A stretch of 64,000 nt of DNA, taken from Alphaproteobacteria bacterium. Lineage in GTDB: Bacteria; Pseudomonadota; Alphaproteobacteria; RF32; CAG-239. Below, in pieces: positions 44,031-52,474 of this stretch (its first letter is position 1; every line of letters begins with the position of its first letter). Location: positions 1 to 64,000 of the forward strand of contig JAFVWM010000017.1 in NCBI GenBank assembly GCA_017501665.1. Reading direction: 5' to 3'. The notes below the pieces were generated by a model. That model was not told the DNA's origin and made no database searches. It was given only the letters and a program-made list of their open reading frames with translations. The translations under genes and the position numbers were made by a program.

Positions 44031-44942
44031 CTAAAAAACAATCTGTTCACACTTCAATTTTCTAAAGCGATTACGAAACCATGTTAATTGCCGTTTAGCA
44101 TATTGACGTGTTCGTAATTTTGCCAATTCGACAGCTTCTTCTTTTGTTTTTCTGCCTTCAATATATTCTTTTAGCTCTGGCACGCCAATAGCCTTCATTA
44201 CAGGCATATCATCAGCTATATTTTTATTTAATAACCTTTCCACTTCCGACAAAGCACCGTTTTCTATCATCAAATCAAATCTTTTTGAACATTTTTCTTC
44301 TATTTCTGACAGTTTCGGTAACAACACCACAGCCTTAAACTCTGCCTCTGGCAAAGTTTTTTTCATCGGCATTTCAAACCACTCGGCAATTGATTTTTTT
44401 GTATCTTCAAAAATTTCCAAAGCACGCCTTACTCTTGTTGTATCATTATGATTTACTTTTTTAGCTCCTTCAGCATCAATTTGTTGTAAATATTTATATG
44501 CACCGACAACACCGGACTCATCAAATATTTTAGCAACCTTATCTTTGACTTCTTGCGTAGTTTCGGGTATCGGTGACATACCGTTAATCAGGCTCTCGAT
44601 ATAAAATCCGGTTCCGCCTGTTACAATAGGAAGCTTTCCTTTCTGCCAAACTTTTTTTATAGCTTCAACTGCCAATTTCACCCAATCAGACACCGAATTT
44701 TTTTCATCTGCATTTAAGATTCCATACAACAAATGCTCAACTTTCACCTTATCATTTTCACTCGGGGCAGCCGAAACTATCGGAATATCTTTATAAAGTT
44801 GTGAAGCATCGGCATTAATTATAACTCCGTTATACTTCAAAGCCAAATCAATAGCTAACGCGGACTTTCCCGAAGCCGTAGGCCCTGCAACGACCAAAAC
44901 CGTATTAGAACCGATTTTTCCCAAATCTACATTTTTCTGCAT
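44031..44942 (-). CDS. miaA: tRNA dimethylallyltransferase MiaA
   Basis: The 303-aa enzyme has the P-loop GPTASGKSALA (19-29) and NADASQLYKDIPIVSAAP, GGTGFYIESLINGM and ARRQYAKRQLTWFR-like motifs of MiaA. It transfers dimethylallyl to A37 of tRNAs that read UNN codons; MiaB in this same window then adds the methylthio group. Its start overlaps the ddl stop by 16 bp. Confidence 0.97.
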   Translation of the reverse strand: MQKNVDLGKIGSNTVLVVAGPTASGKSALAIDLALKYNGVIINADASQLYKDIPIVSAAPSENDKVKVEHLLYGILNADEKNSVSDWVKLAVEAIKKVWQKGKLPIVTGGTGFYIESLINGMSPIPETTQEVKDKVAKIFDESGVVGAYKYLQQIDAEGAKKVNHNDTTRVRRALEIFEDTKKSIAEWFEMPMKKTLPEAEFKAVVLLPKLSEIEEKCSKRFDLMIENGALSEVERLLNKNIADDMPVMKAIGVPELKEYIEGRKTKEEAVELAKLRTRQYAKRQLTWFRNRFRKLKCEQIVF

Positions 44943-45835
44943 TTTGCTCCTTCAACCAGTTTGGCACACAAATCAGCATAACTTACACCGGCATATTTTG
45001 CTTGTTCCGGCACTAAAGATAAGGCCGTCATTCCCGGATTGGTATTTATTTCCAACAAAACGACACCATCTTCTTCATTCCATCTCAAATCTACACGAGA
45101 AACACTGTTACACCCTAAAGCCTGATGTAATTTTTCGGCATATGCCTTGCAAATTTCGGAAACCTCATACGGAATTTCAGCCGGCAAAATATGCTTCGTC
45201 AACCCTTTGGTATATTTGGCTTTATAATCATAAAATCCTTCTTCGGCTTTAAGTTCGGTTACCACATATGCTTTATCATCCAAACACATTACCGTAAGCT
45301 CGTGTCCGGCAATATATTTTTCTACCAAAATATCAATATCATTATTTTTATATTTAACCTTTAGTATATCTTCCGGTTTTTCAACTATAAACACTCCTAC
45401 CGAAGACCCGTCCGAAACCGGCTTTACCACATAAGGCATAGGAACGATGGTTCCATTTTTGAAAAAATCTCTTGCCGTCATTTTTTGGCTCTGTGCCACT
45501 CTTATACCGCAACTTTTGGCGATATATTTAGTCAAATGCTTATCCATGCCGACAAGTGAAGCATGCATACCCGAATGAGTATAAGGAATTTGCAACAAAT
45601 CCAACATTCCCTGTATTGCTCCATCCTCACCCCAATTACCATATAATCCGTTAAACACTACATCGGGTTTTTCTTTTTGTAAAACCTTTACAAAATTCCA
45701 TGTATTGTCCAAATCATGAACAACAACTTCATAACCTTTTGAACATAATGCTTTTTCAATATCTTTTCCTGCCGACAAGCTGACTTCGCGTTCAGACGAA
45801 AAACCTCCGAGCAATAACAAAACTTTTTTAGTCAT
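44927..45835 (-). CDS. ddl: D-alanine-D-alanine ligase Ddl
   Basis: The ATP-grasp enzyme of 302 aa shows LLLGGFSSEREVSLSAG at the N-terminus, PYVVKPVSDGSSVGVFIV (ATP loop), LVEKYIAGHELTVMCLDD, and VVLLEINTNPGMTALSLVPEQAKYAG (Mg site and end). It makes the D-Ala-D-Ala dipeptide of peptidoglycan. Together with the mre operon next to it, it forms a cell-wall neighbourhood. It is coupled to miaA by a 16-bp overlap. Confidence 0.96.
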   Translation of the reverse strand: MTKKVLLLLGGFSSEREVSLSAGKDIEKALCSKGYEVVVHDLDNTWNFVKVLQKEKPDVVFNGLYGNWGEDGAIQGMLDLLQIPYTHSGMHASLVGMDKHLTKYIAKSCGIRVAQSQKMTARDFFKNGTIVPMPYVVKPVSDGSSVGVFIVEKPEDILKVKYKNNDIDILVEKYIAGHELTVMCLDDKAYVVTELKAEEGFYDYKAKYTKGLTKHILPAEIPYEVSEICKAYAEKLHQALGCNSVSRVDLRWNEEDGVVLLEINTNPGMTALSLVPEQAKYAGVSYADLCAKLVEGAKCRKM

Positions 45836-45905
45836 TTATTAAATCCTTTAAATTATAATTTTTTATGTTATTGTACGCAAAAAGATTAAAGAAAGAATAA
45901 ACCAA

Positions 45906-46682
45906 ATGCAAAAATTTGTAACTATTTTTTTTATTTGTCTGATTTTTCCTACTTTATCGCAAGCTTTTTCGATAAAGCACGATTTTTTTATAACCGTCGG
46001 AATTTTTGATGCCAGTAAAACCGAGTTTACCTATACCTTAAATAACGATAATTACAAAGTAGCATCAAAAGTAATGACTAACGGATTATTTAATACAATA
46101 TATCCGTTTGAAGCCAACTATATCACTTCCGGAAAAATAAATGATGCACAAATGACAACCGTCGATTATAATTACGAAGCAAAATCAAAATTTAACACCA
46201 GAACCAAAAAGGTATATTACCGAAACGGCACCCCTATATATCAGATTTCTGCCAAAAACGGTAAAGAAAAAAGAAAAGAGTTTACACTTTCTCCCACTCC
46301 GGCCGATACTTTTGATTTACAAACCGTAATTGCTAAAATAGCCAAACAATATAATGAAGTCTCATTTTGCGATTCTACCCTAAAAGTATATGACGGGAAA
46401 CGCCGTTTTGATGTTGTTTTCAAAGATGAAGGTACTGATGAATTAAGCGCAGATAAATATTCTTTTTACTCCGGCAAGGCTTCAAAATGCTCCATGCACA
46501 TAAAAAAAGTATTATCTGATGATGATGACGAACTTTGGGAATTTTCATCAAATAAACCCATTTATTTTTGGATAGCTAAAGATAAAAAAAGCAAACACCC
46601 TTTTATTGCTAAAATTTTTATAAAAGATACACCTTTGGGCGAACTTACCGCTCATACAACCAAAATAACAATTGAGGAATAG
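45906..46682 (+). CDS. DUF3108 exported protein
   Basis: A signal peptide (FVTIFFICLIFPTLSQAFS) is followed by the DUF3108 beta-rich fold: FFITVGIFDASKTEFTYTL, SKVMTNGLFNTIYPFEANY, TPADTFDLQTVIAKIAK and VYDGKRRFDVVF. The 258-aa length fits. DUF3108 proteins are periplasmic; their function is not established. It is divergent from ddl (gap 70 bp) and followed by the U32 gene after 2 bp, so the two are co-transcribed. Confidence 0.88.
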   Translation: MQKFVTIFFICLIFPTLSQAFSIKHDFFITVGIFDASKTEFTYTLNNDNYKVASKVMTNGLFNTIYPFEANYITSGKINDAQMTTVDYNYEAKSKFNTRTKKVYYRNGTPIYQISAKNGKEKRKEFTLSPTPADTFDLQTVIAKIAKQYNEVSFCDSTLKVYDGKRRFDVVFKDEGTDELSADKYSFYSGKASKCSMHIKKVLSDDDDELWEFSSNKPIYFWIAKDKKSKHPFIAKIFIKDTPLGELTAHTTKITIEE

Positions 46683-46684
46683 AA

Positions 46685-48082
46685 ATGCTGGATAAAGCCG
46701 AATTACTTTTGCCTGCTGGCTCATTAATAAAATTAAAAACCGCAATTTTATACGGAGCCGATGCCGTATATGCCGGAACACCTGATATGTGTTTAAGAGC
46801 ACAATCAAAATTTTCAATGGAAGAGCTTAAAGAAGGCATTGATTATGTTCATTCAAAAGGTAAAAAAATATATTTGACATTAAACCTTTTCATGCATAAT
46901 CGTGATGTCGAAAAACTCCCTACTTTCGTTGAAACATTACGGCAATTAAAACCTGACGGTGTCTTAATTGCTGATCCCGGAGTTTTTCAATATGTCAAAG
47001 AAAATGCTCCCGAACTTAATTTGTTTGTTTCAACACAGGCTAATATTTGTTCTTGGCAAGCCGTTAAGTTTTGGCAATCTCAAGGAGCAAAACTTTGTGT
47101 TTTGGGACGAGAGGTTACCTTTAACGAAGCCAAGGAAATCCGAGAAAAATGCCCGGATATTTTAATCGAAACATTTATGCATGGTGCAATGTGTATGTCT
47201 TATTCGGGACGTTGCTTAATATCAAATTATTTGGCAGACCGGTCTGCCAACCAAGGAAAATGCGCTCATTGTTGTCGTTGGCATTACAAATTGCATTTAC
47301 GTCTTAAAGACGGCTCGATAAAAGAACTTCTCATTGATGAAAACAACAAGGATTCTTTTGAATTTTTACTGGAGGAAGAATTTCGTCCGGGTGAATATTT
47401 TGAAGTCGTTGAAGATGAGCATGGCGGTTACTTTCTAAACTCTAAAGATATGTGCTTGATGCCTCGTCTGCCCGATTTACTATCCGCCGGCATTGATTCT
47501 CTAAAAGTCGAAGGCAGAAACAAAACCGAATATTATGCCGGAACAGTTGCCCGCACCTATCGCAAAGCTATTGACGATTGGTACAAATCTCCTGATAATT
47601 GGGATTATAACAACTATATGAGCGAACTTAATACTCTTCAAAATCGTGGCTATTGCTTGGGCTTCCATGACGGAAAATTAACCAACATCTCTCAAAATTA
47701 TGAATACACCAGAACATTGGGTGACTGGTTATTTGCCGGTTCTATTGTCGAATGGCAAGGTAACGATGCTATTTTTGAAATCAGAAATTACATCAATTCC
47801 GGCGAAGAAATTGAATTTCTGATTCCCGAACAATTGCAAAACATCACCCTAAAGCTCAACGAATTTGAAGACGCTGTTACAGGCGAAATAACTGCAAAAG
47901 TTTCGGCCGGACAAGGTAAATCAATCCGCATAAAACCAACATCTTGGCCTTTACCGATAGAAGAAATCAAGAAACTTCTTCCCCAATATGTTATTGCGCG
48001 TAAGTTTTCTCCGCTAAAAGACGAAAATCGCAAAATGCTTGATAACAAAACATCAGAATTTCACATTTTATGTAATGACTAA
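46685..48082 (+). CDS. peptidase U32 family protein (TrhP/YegQ-like)
   Basis: The 465-aa protein has ELLLPAGSLIKLKTAILYGADAVYAG at the start and the U32 signature ETFMHGAMCMSYSGRCLISNY, then NQGKCAHCCRWHY and KDMCLMPRLPDLLSAGIDSLKVEGR. Cysteines of the signature are kept. U32 proteins related to YegQ (TrhP) take part in tRNA 5-hydroxyuridine formation; assignment to this subgroup is by overall pattern. It starts 2 bp after the DUF3108 gene. Its last 4 bp overlap the end of the convergent gene at 48079. Confidence 0.92.
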   Translation: MLDKAELLLPAGSLIKLKTAILYGADAVYAGTPDMCLRAQSKFSMEELKEGIDYVHSKGKKIYLTLNLFMHNRDVEKLPTFVETLRQLKPDGVLIADPGVFQYVKENAPELNLFVSTQANICSWQAVKFWQSQGAKLCVLGREVTFNEAKEIREKCPDILIETFMHGAMCMSYSGRCLISNYLADRSANQGKCAHCCRWHYKLHLRLKDGSIKELLIDENNKDSFEFLLEEEFRPGEYFEVVEDEHGGYFLNSKDMCLMPRLPDLLSAGIDSLKVEGRNKTEYYAGTVARTYRKAIDDWYKSPDNWDYNNYMSELNTLQNRGYCLGFHDGKLTNISQNYEYTRTLGDWLFAGSIVEWQGNDAIFEIRNYINSGEEIEFLIPEQLQNITLKLNEFEDAVTGEITAKVSAGQGKSIRIKPTSWPLPIEEIKKLLPQYVIARKFSPLKDENRKMLDNKTSEFHILCND

Positions 48083-48528
48083 TGTAAAGTTCCTGATTTT
48101 TTCAAAAGTTTTTCAGCAGCGTCTTGCAATTTAGATATTCGCAAGACGCTTTCTTTATTACCTTTTAGCTCATATTCTTTTTGCATATATCCGGTGATTT
48201 TTATTATTTCTACCGCTTTTTCGGCCATAGGTAATCTCATTTTATTAATAAGTTCTAATAACTTATGTCCTATTTTAATTTTAGTCTCATATTTTTTTGC
48301 AAAAACAAATGCTTTTTGCCAAAACTCATAAGCTTGTCGATATTTTTTTCCTTTTTCATAAAATGTGGCAATTTTTTTATATGACCAAAACATTAAGACA
48401 TTTTTCTTTAACGAATTATCTTCATTGCATTTTTTATCATTTTCACAAAATGATATCACATCGTGAAAACTATCTTTTTCGTATTCATTTACAGCTTTTC
48501 TGTATGCATCTACAATATTTTTGGTCAT
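48079..48528 (-). CDS. hypothetical helical (TPR-like) protein, about 149 aa
   Basis: The sequence is almost wholly helical and Lys-rich, with pairs of helices such as YKKIATFYEKGKKYRQAYEFWQKA that resemble tetratricopeptide repeats. No signal peptide. ATG 48528 is taken as start; a GTG at 48561 overlapping the upstream gene is possible and would add 11 residues. It lies just after the DUF2769-type gene on the same strand. Function unknown. Confidence 0.6.
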   Translation of the reverse strand: MTKNIVDAYRKAVNEYEKDSFHDVISFCENDKKCNEDNSLKKNVLMFWSYKKIATFYEKGKKYRQAYEFWQKAFVFAKKYETKIKIGHKLLELINKMRLPMAEKAVEIIKITGYMQKEYELKGNKESVLRISKLQDAAEKLLKKSGTLH

Positions 48529-48535
48529 TTTTCGC

Positions 48536-48859
48536 TCATTGTTTTTTTGACTTTTTTTCACTTATGGAACAAATACTGCAATCTACTCCTCCGTCGCTTA
48601 AACAATAATCTTCTTTATTCAAATTATTTTCACTGTACACCTCGCACTGCTCACAAAGACAACCTCTGTTTTCGCTTATACAATTACTCTTACCGAATGC
48701 ACAAAACATTTTTTCAAAATGATCAATTTTATCCAACCCCTCAACAAGCTTCATCATATTTATAGGATAGTTTTTAATCTTACATTTTGTCGTATAAGAC
48801 GGGCATCCCGAACATAAACATTTTTTCATATTCTCCGAAGTTCTTAAAACTGTTTCCAT
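48536..48859 (-). CDS. DUF2769-like cysteine-rich protein, 107 aa
   Basis: The protein has 12 cysteines in pairs: CLCSGCPSYTTKC near residue 16, CAFGKSNC, GCLCEQCEVY, and YCLSDGGVDCSIC. The block C-x-C-x2-C-P-S-Y, followed by GCLC..C, matches DUF2769. Metal or iron-sulfur binding is likely but unproved. ATG 48859 has GAGG 7 bp upstream; ATG 48871 is in frame but lacks a site. Cytoplasmic by sequence. Confidence 0.72.
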   Translation of the reverse strand: METVLRTSENMKKCLCSGCPSYTTKCKIKNYPINMMKLVEGLDKIDHFEKMFCAFGKSNCISENRGCLCEQCEVYSENNLNKEDYCLSDGGVDCSICSISEKKSKKQ

Positions 48860-49004
48860 AGCAAACCTCATATCTTTTGTTAAAATTACACCTCTGAGAT
48901 AATTTCACTCTCATAAAAAAACAATAAATCTTTATGATATTTTTCTTGCCAAGCTCTACAAAATTGATAATATTAGTTAAATTAATCATTTTACAGAGAA
49001 TAAC

Positions 49005-49727
49005 ATGAATCAAACAGACAAACCAAAGTTTTACGGACGTCGTCAAGGACGTAAAATAAGAAAAGCAAAATCCGGACTGCTTGAAAAATTTTTACCGCAA
49101 GTAGCCATTGATAATACATCAACAATATCCAAAAATATGTTCGGTTGCAACGTTGATGAAATATTTTTGGAAATCGGTTTCGGAAACGGCGAGCATATTG
49201 CCGGTCAGTCCGAAAAAAATCATCATATAGGTTTTATCGGCGCCGAAGTATTTAAAAACGGCGTTGCCAATCTTTTAACTTTGATGACCGGCATTAAAGA
49301 AAATGCCGATATGCCCGATGAAATAAAAATCCTTCCGTCTCGCTGTGACAATGTCCGTATATGGAGTGATGATGTTCGCATACTATTTTCACAAATTCCC
49401 GACGGACTTTTAAGCAAAATATTTTTACTTTTTCCCGATCCGTGGCCAAAAAAACGCCACGCTTCACGCCGTTTCGTAAATCCTGATAATTTAACTGAAA
49501 TTGCCCGTATGTTGAAAAAAGGCGGAATTTTACGTGTTGCCACCGATCACAAAGTATATAAAAGTTGGACACTTCGACGCCTTCATGAAGACAATCGATT
49601 TAAATGGACTGCCCGCACATCTGACGATTGGCGCAATCCTCCGGCTGATTGGGTTGAAACAAAATATCAAAAAAAGGCTATTCGTGAAGGACGCAAACCT
49701 GTATTTTTAGATTTTGAACGAATATAA
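49005..49727 (+). CDS. trmB: tRNA (guanine-N7-)-methyltransferase TrmB
   Basis: The 240-aa SAM enzyme has FLEIGFGNGEHI (SAM loop), FIGAEVFKNGVANLL, and LLFPDPWPKKRHASRRFV (catalytic), with DWRNPPADWVETKYQKKAI at the end. It makes m7G46 in tRNA. In many alphaproteobacteria trmB lies in the miaB-phoH-lnt-HTH string; here it stands some kilobases away and pairs with mnmA. Confidence 0.96.
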   Translation: MNQTDKPKFYGRRQGRKIRKAKSGLLEKFLPQVAIDNTSTISKNMFGCNVDEIFLEIGFGNGEHIAGQSEKNHHIGFIGAEVFKNGVANLLTLMTGIKENADMPDEIKILPSRCDNVRIWSDDVRILFSQIPDGLLSKIFLLFPDPWPKKRHASRRFVNPDNLTEIARMLKKGGILRVATDHKVYKSWTLRRLHEDNRFKWTARTSDDWRNPPADWVETKYQKKAIREGRKPVFLDFERI

Positions 49728-49741
49728 GGAAGCAACATAAA

Positions 49742-50809
49742 ATGAAAATCTTGGTCGGAATGAGTGGCGGTGTAGATTCTTCGGTTGCTGCTTTAATTTT
49801 AAAAGAAGCCGGACACGATGTTATCGGTGCAACCATGACAATTTGGGATAATTCCGAAACTTTTAAGAAGCTTACTTCCAAGGGATGTTTTTCATCGCAC
49901 GAAGAAGATGTTGCCCAAGCCCAAAGAATATGTCAAAATATCGGTATTCCGCACTTAACAGTTGATTGCACCGAAGAATTTAAACAAATAGTTATTCAAA
50001 ATTTTCGTTCGGAATACTTATCAGGACGTACACCAAATCCTTGCGTTGTTTGCAACCAAAAAATAAAATTTTCTATTTTACCTAAAGTTGCCCGAAAACA
50101 AGGTATCAATTTTGATAAGTTTGCTACCGGACATTATGCCCGTATTAAACAAGACGAACAGACCAAAATGTTTCAAATATTACGTGGATGCGACACAAAA
50201 AAAGATCAATCATACTTTTTATATCGTCTCAGCCAAGAACAATTATCACAAATATTACTGCCCTTGGGTAATATGGAAAAATATCAAATCAGAGAATTGG
50301 CCAAGACAGCAGGCTTAGAAGTCTCTGACAAACCGGACAGCCAAGATTTTTATTCCGGTGATCTTAACGATATTTTACAATTTACTCCTAAACAAGGTAA
50401 TTTTGTAAATAAAGACGGTAAAATATTAGGTCATCATCAAGGCTATTGGAAATATACCATAGGCCAAAGACGCGGACTTGGTGTTTCGGCCGACAGACCG
50501 CTATATGTTATAAACATAAACAAAGAAAACAATGAAATAACTTTAGGTTATGCCGAAGATTGTGTTCAATCAAGCCTCATTGCTTCTGATTTTGTATGGC
50601 AAATTCCCACCCCCGCAACTTCTTTTCAATGTCAGGCTCGCATTCGCTCATCACAACAACCTTGTGATGTCTGTGTAACTCCATCAGATAATGGTTGTTT
50701 TGAAGTAAAATTCCTATCCCCGCAAAGCGCAATAACAACAGGTCAATCTGTTGTATTAAATGATGGCGAAATCATCCTAGGTGGCGGAATTATCGAAAAA
50801 ACACTTTAA
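49742..50809 (+). CDS. mnmA: tRNA 2-thiouridine synthase MnmA (variant active site)
   Basis: The PP-loop MSGGVDSSVAALIL (7-20) and GRTPNPCVVCNQKIKF identify MnmA, which activates U34 with ATP and adds sulfur. The second catalytic Cys of classical MnmA sits in DSQDICF; here the motif reads DSQDFYSGDLNDIL, so that Cys is replaced. The first cysteine motif is C-x-x-C instead. This variant, with an extra Cys near residue 43 (SKGCFSSHEEDVAQAQ), resembles the second MnmA type known from Bacteroidota and Firmicutes, from memory. GHYARI and GQRRGLG are typical. It starts 14 bp after trmB, AAGGA upstream. Confidence 0.93.
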   Translation: MKILVGMSGGVDSSVAALILKEAGHDVIGATMTIWDNSETFKKLTSKGCFSSHEEDVAQAQRICQNIGIPHLTVDCTEEFKQIVIQNFRSEYLSGRTPNPCVVCNQKIKFSILPKVARKQGINFDKFATGHYARIKQDEQTKMFQILRGCDTKKDQSYFLYRLSQEQLSQILLPLGNMEKYQIRELAKTAGLEVSDKPDSQDFYSGDLNDILQFTPKQGNFVNKDGKILGHHQGYWKYTIGQRRGLGVSADRPLYVININKENNEITLGYAEDCVQSSLIASDFVWQIPTPATSFQCQARIRSSQQPCDVCVTPSDNGCFEVKFLSPQSAITTGQSVVLNDGEIILGGGIIEKTL

Positions 50810-50811
50810 AA

Positions 50812-51553
50812 TCAGAACCAAGTCAAAACAACAGAGAAGAATATCGGAACAGATAAATTATCATCTATTTCAATCTTATCCTCATACAATTCAGCTAAAG
50901 TGGCTATCATACAAGCAACCAAGCTCTTTACACCAAACGGATAAATAGGAATAAACAACAAATTTATAATCACTGCTATCACAAAAAAGGCTACAGTTCC
51001 TTCAAGTGTCTTATTTTTATAAATTTTAATTTTGCCGACAGACCGCCCGATTAAAGCTGCAGCGCTATCACAAATCAACATTACTGTCAAAGCAATTGTT
51101 GCTATTTCTTTTCCTAAAAAAACATAAGCATAAAATTGCCGACGTCAAAACATATATTGCGCCGGTAAATTGAAAATTTTCTCGAGACATTTCTTTGTTA
51201 CGAAGAGTACGGAAAAATAATACCCCAAAAGATTTTCTGGCCCACGAATATTTCTTAAAATTACCATATTCCAAAATGATATTACCGATTAAAATTATTG
51301 ATAATATCGGTATAAGTACAATTTTCGGCATAAAATATATGGCTGCAGGAATCCAAAGCGAGCTTAAGTGAATAGCTTTTCTTAACAATTCTTTTTTAAA
51401 AGATTTATCATTACTAAGTTGTTGATATAACAAATCAGCCTCTCGCCAATTTGCCTCCCAACTTAACCGACGTTTTATAGACTTAAATATTTTATTATAA
51501 TCAGGTCTTTTACTTCTAAGATTCCACATATACCTAATCTCACTAAAGAGCAT
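50812..51553 (-). pseudogene. SEC59/DGK1/VTE5-type membrane kinase or cytidylyltransferase-like protein, frameshifted
   Basis: Two adjacent frames form one gene. The first (51553 to 51068) has ELLRKAIHLSSLWIPAAIYF, several membrane helices and NFQFTGAIYVLTSAILCLCF. After the A7/T7 run at 51116-51122 the sense continues in another frame: LGKEIATIALTVMLICDSAA, then ALIGRSVGKIKIYKNKTLEG, the classical D-x-A-A-x-x-G-R...K-x-x-E-G CTP/lipid site, to 50812. One T fewer restores a 246-aa protein. The family phosphorylates lipids such as dolichol, phytol or diacylglycerol with CTP. Whether the shift is real decay, slippage or assembly error is open. Confidence 0.75.
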
Positions 51554-51670
51554 TAACGAAAAGATATTAAAAAAACAAAACTATAACCTCAAGAAAAAAA
51601 ACTATTATGTGGAAAAATAAAAAAATGAAATTAAATTAATAAAAAAATCACAAACCTAAAGGAGACAAAA

Positions 51671-51904
51671 ATGATACCCGACAAACACAATAAAAAAATC
51701 ACAAAAGATTATTCTTCTTACGAATATATAGATATTGATGACAAAGATTTTTCCATAAAACCTCTAAAAAAAATGAGGCTTATCGATAGTATCATAGGTC
51801 TTGACGACGAGTGTGAATTTGAAAAAAATATGTACAATTTCGGCGAAGAAGAAGATTTACCTAATTCTGACAGAGCAACTGATAAACGTTGTAAAAACAA
51901 CTGA
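51671..51904 (+). CDS. hypothetical acidic protein, 77 aa
   Basis: A strong AAAGGAG lies 8 bp before ATG 51671. The protein is acidic and soluble (YEYIDIDDKDFSIKPLKK; FGEEEDLPNSD), with no cysteine cluster or signal peptide. It is followed at once by a 13-bp-stem terminator, so it is a single-gene unit. No domain is recognised; it is likely lineage-specific. Confidence 0.65.
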   Translation: MIPDKHNKKITKDYSSYEYIDIDDKDFSIKPLKKMRLIDSIIGLDDECEFEKNMYNFGEEEDLPNSDRATDKRCKNN

Positions 51905-51906
51905 TA

Positions 51907-51941
51907 AAGAGCATTTGTACTCTACCGCACAAATGCTCTTT
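51907..51941. terminator. bidirectional terminator
   Basis: AAAGAGCATTTGT/ACAAATGCTCTTT, 13 bp perfect stem with a 9-nt loop, between two convergent genes. Confidence 0.85.
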
Positions 51942-51958
51942 ATACAAATAAAAAACAA

Positions 51959-52450
51959 CTATTCTTCTTCATCTTTCCTGTACATATACTGAGTTTTTGC
52001 CATAGACATAATCAAGTCATATAAGTGCCTGCTGGCCTGTTTGTTATCTATCTTATAATAAGCATTAATCAATTCTAATGTTTCCTTTTTCCGCATCGGA
52101 TCATCATTATAACTATCAACATCTTCACTTAAAGAAACCGCATCACAGGATCTGAACATTCTTGGTGCTTGTTGGGCAACATCTTTTCCCATATCCTCAA
52201 AGAAAAACGATACGGGAATACTCAAGACAACACTAAAATCCCACAAACGGCTGGCACTGACACGATTTAAACCTTTTTCATATTTTTGTACTTGTTGAAA
52301 TGTTAATCCCAACATACTTCCCAATTTTTCTTGACTCCAACCGAGCAAATTACGGCGCATGCGAATACGACTACCAACGTGCACATCAACAGGATTAGGT
52401 TCTCCGTTCGGAGTTCTGCCTCGAGATATTTTTTTTGGTGTTGTTGTCAT
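51959..52450 (-). CDS. XRE-family helix-turn-helix regulator
   Basis: An HTH_3 domain fills residues 22-80 (HVGSRIRMRRNLLGWSQEKL, then GLTFQQVQKYEKGLNRVSAS), with the FFFEDM tail found in many alphaproteobacterial members. The C-terminal 80 residues are helical (ELINAYYKIDNKQASRHLYDL). It occupies the conserved slot after lnt in the miaB-phoH-ybeY-lnt string. 24 bp separate it from lnt. Its targets are unknown. Confidence 0.92.
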   Translation of the reverse strand: MTTTPKKISRGRTPNGEPNPVDVHVGSRIRMRRNLLGWSQEKLGSMLGLTFQQVQKYEKGLNRVSASRLWDFSVVLSIPVSFFFEDMGKDVAQQAPRMFRSCDAVSLSEDVDSYNDDPMRKKETLELINAYYKIDNKQASRHLYDLIMSMAKTQYMYRKDEEE

Positions 52451-52474
52451 TACACATTTCCTTCCTAAATATAA

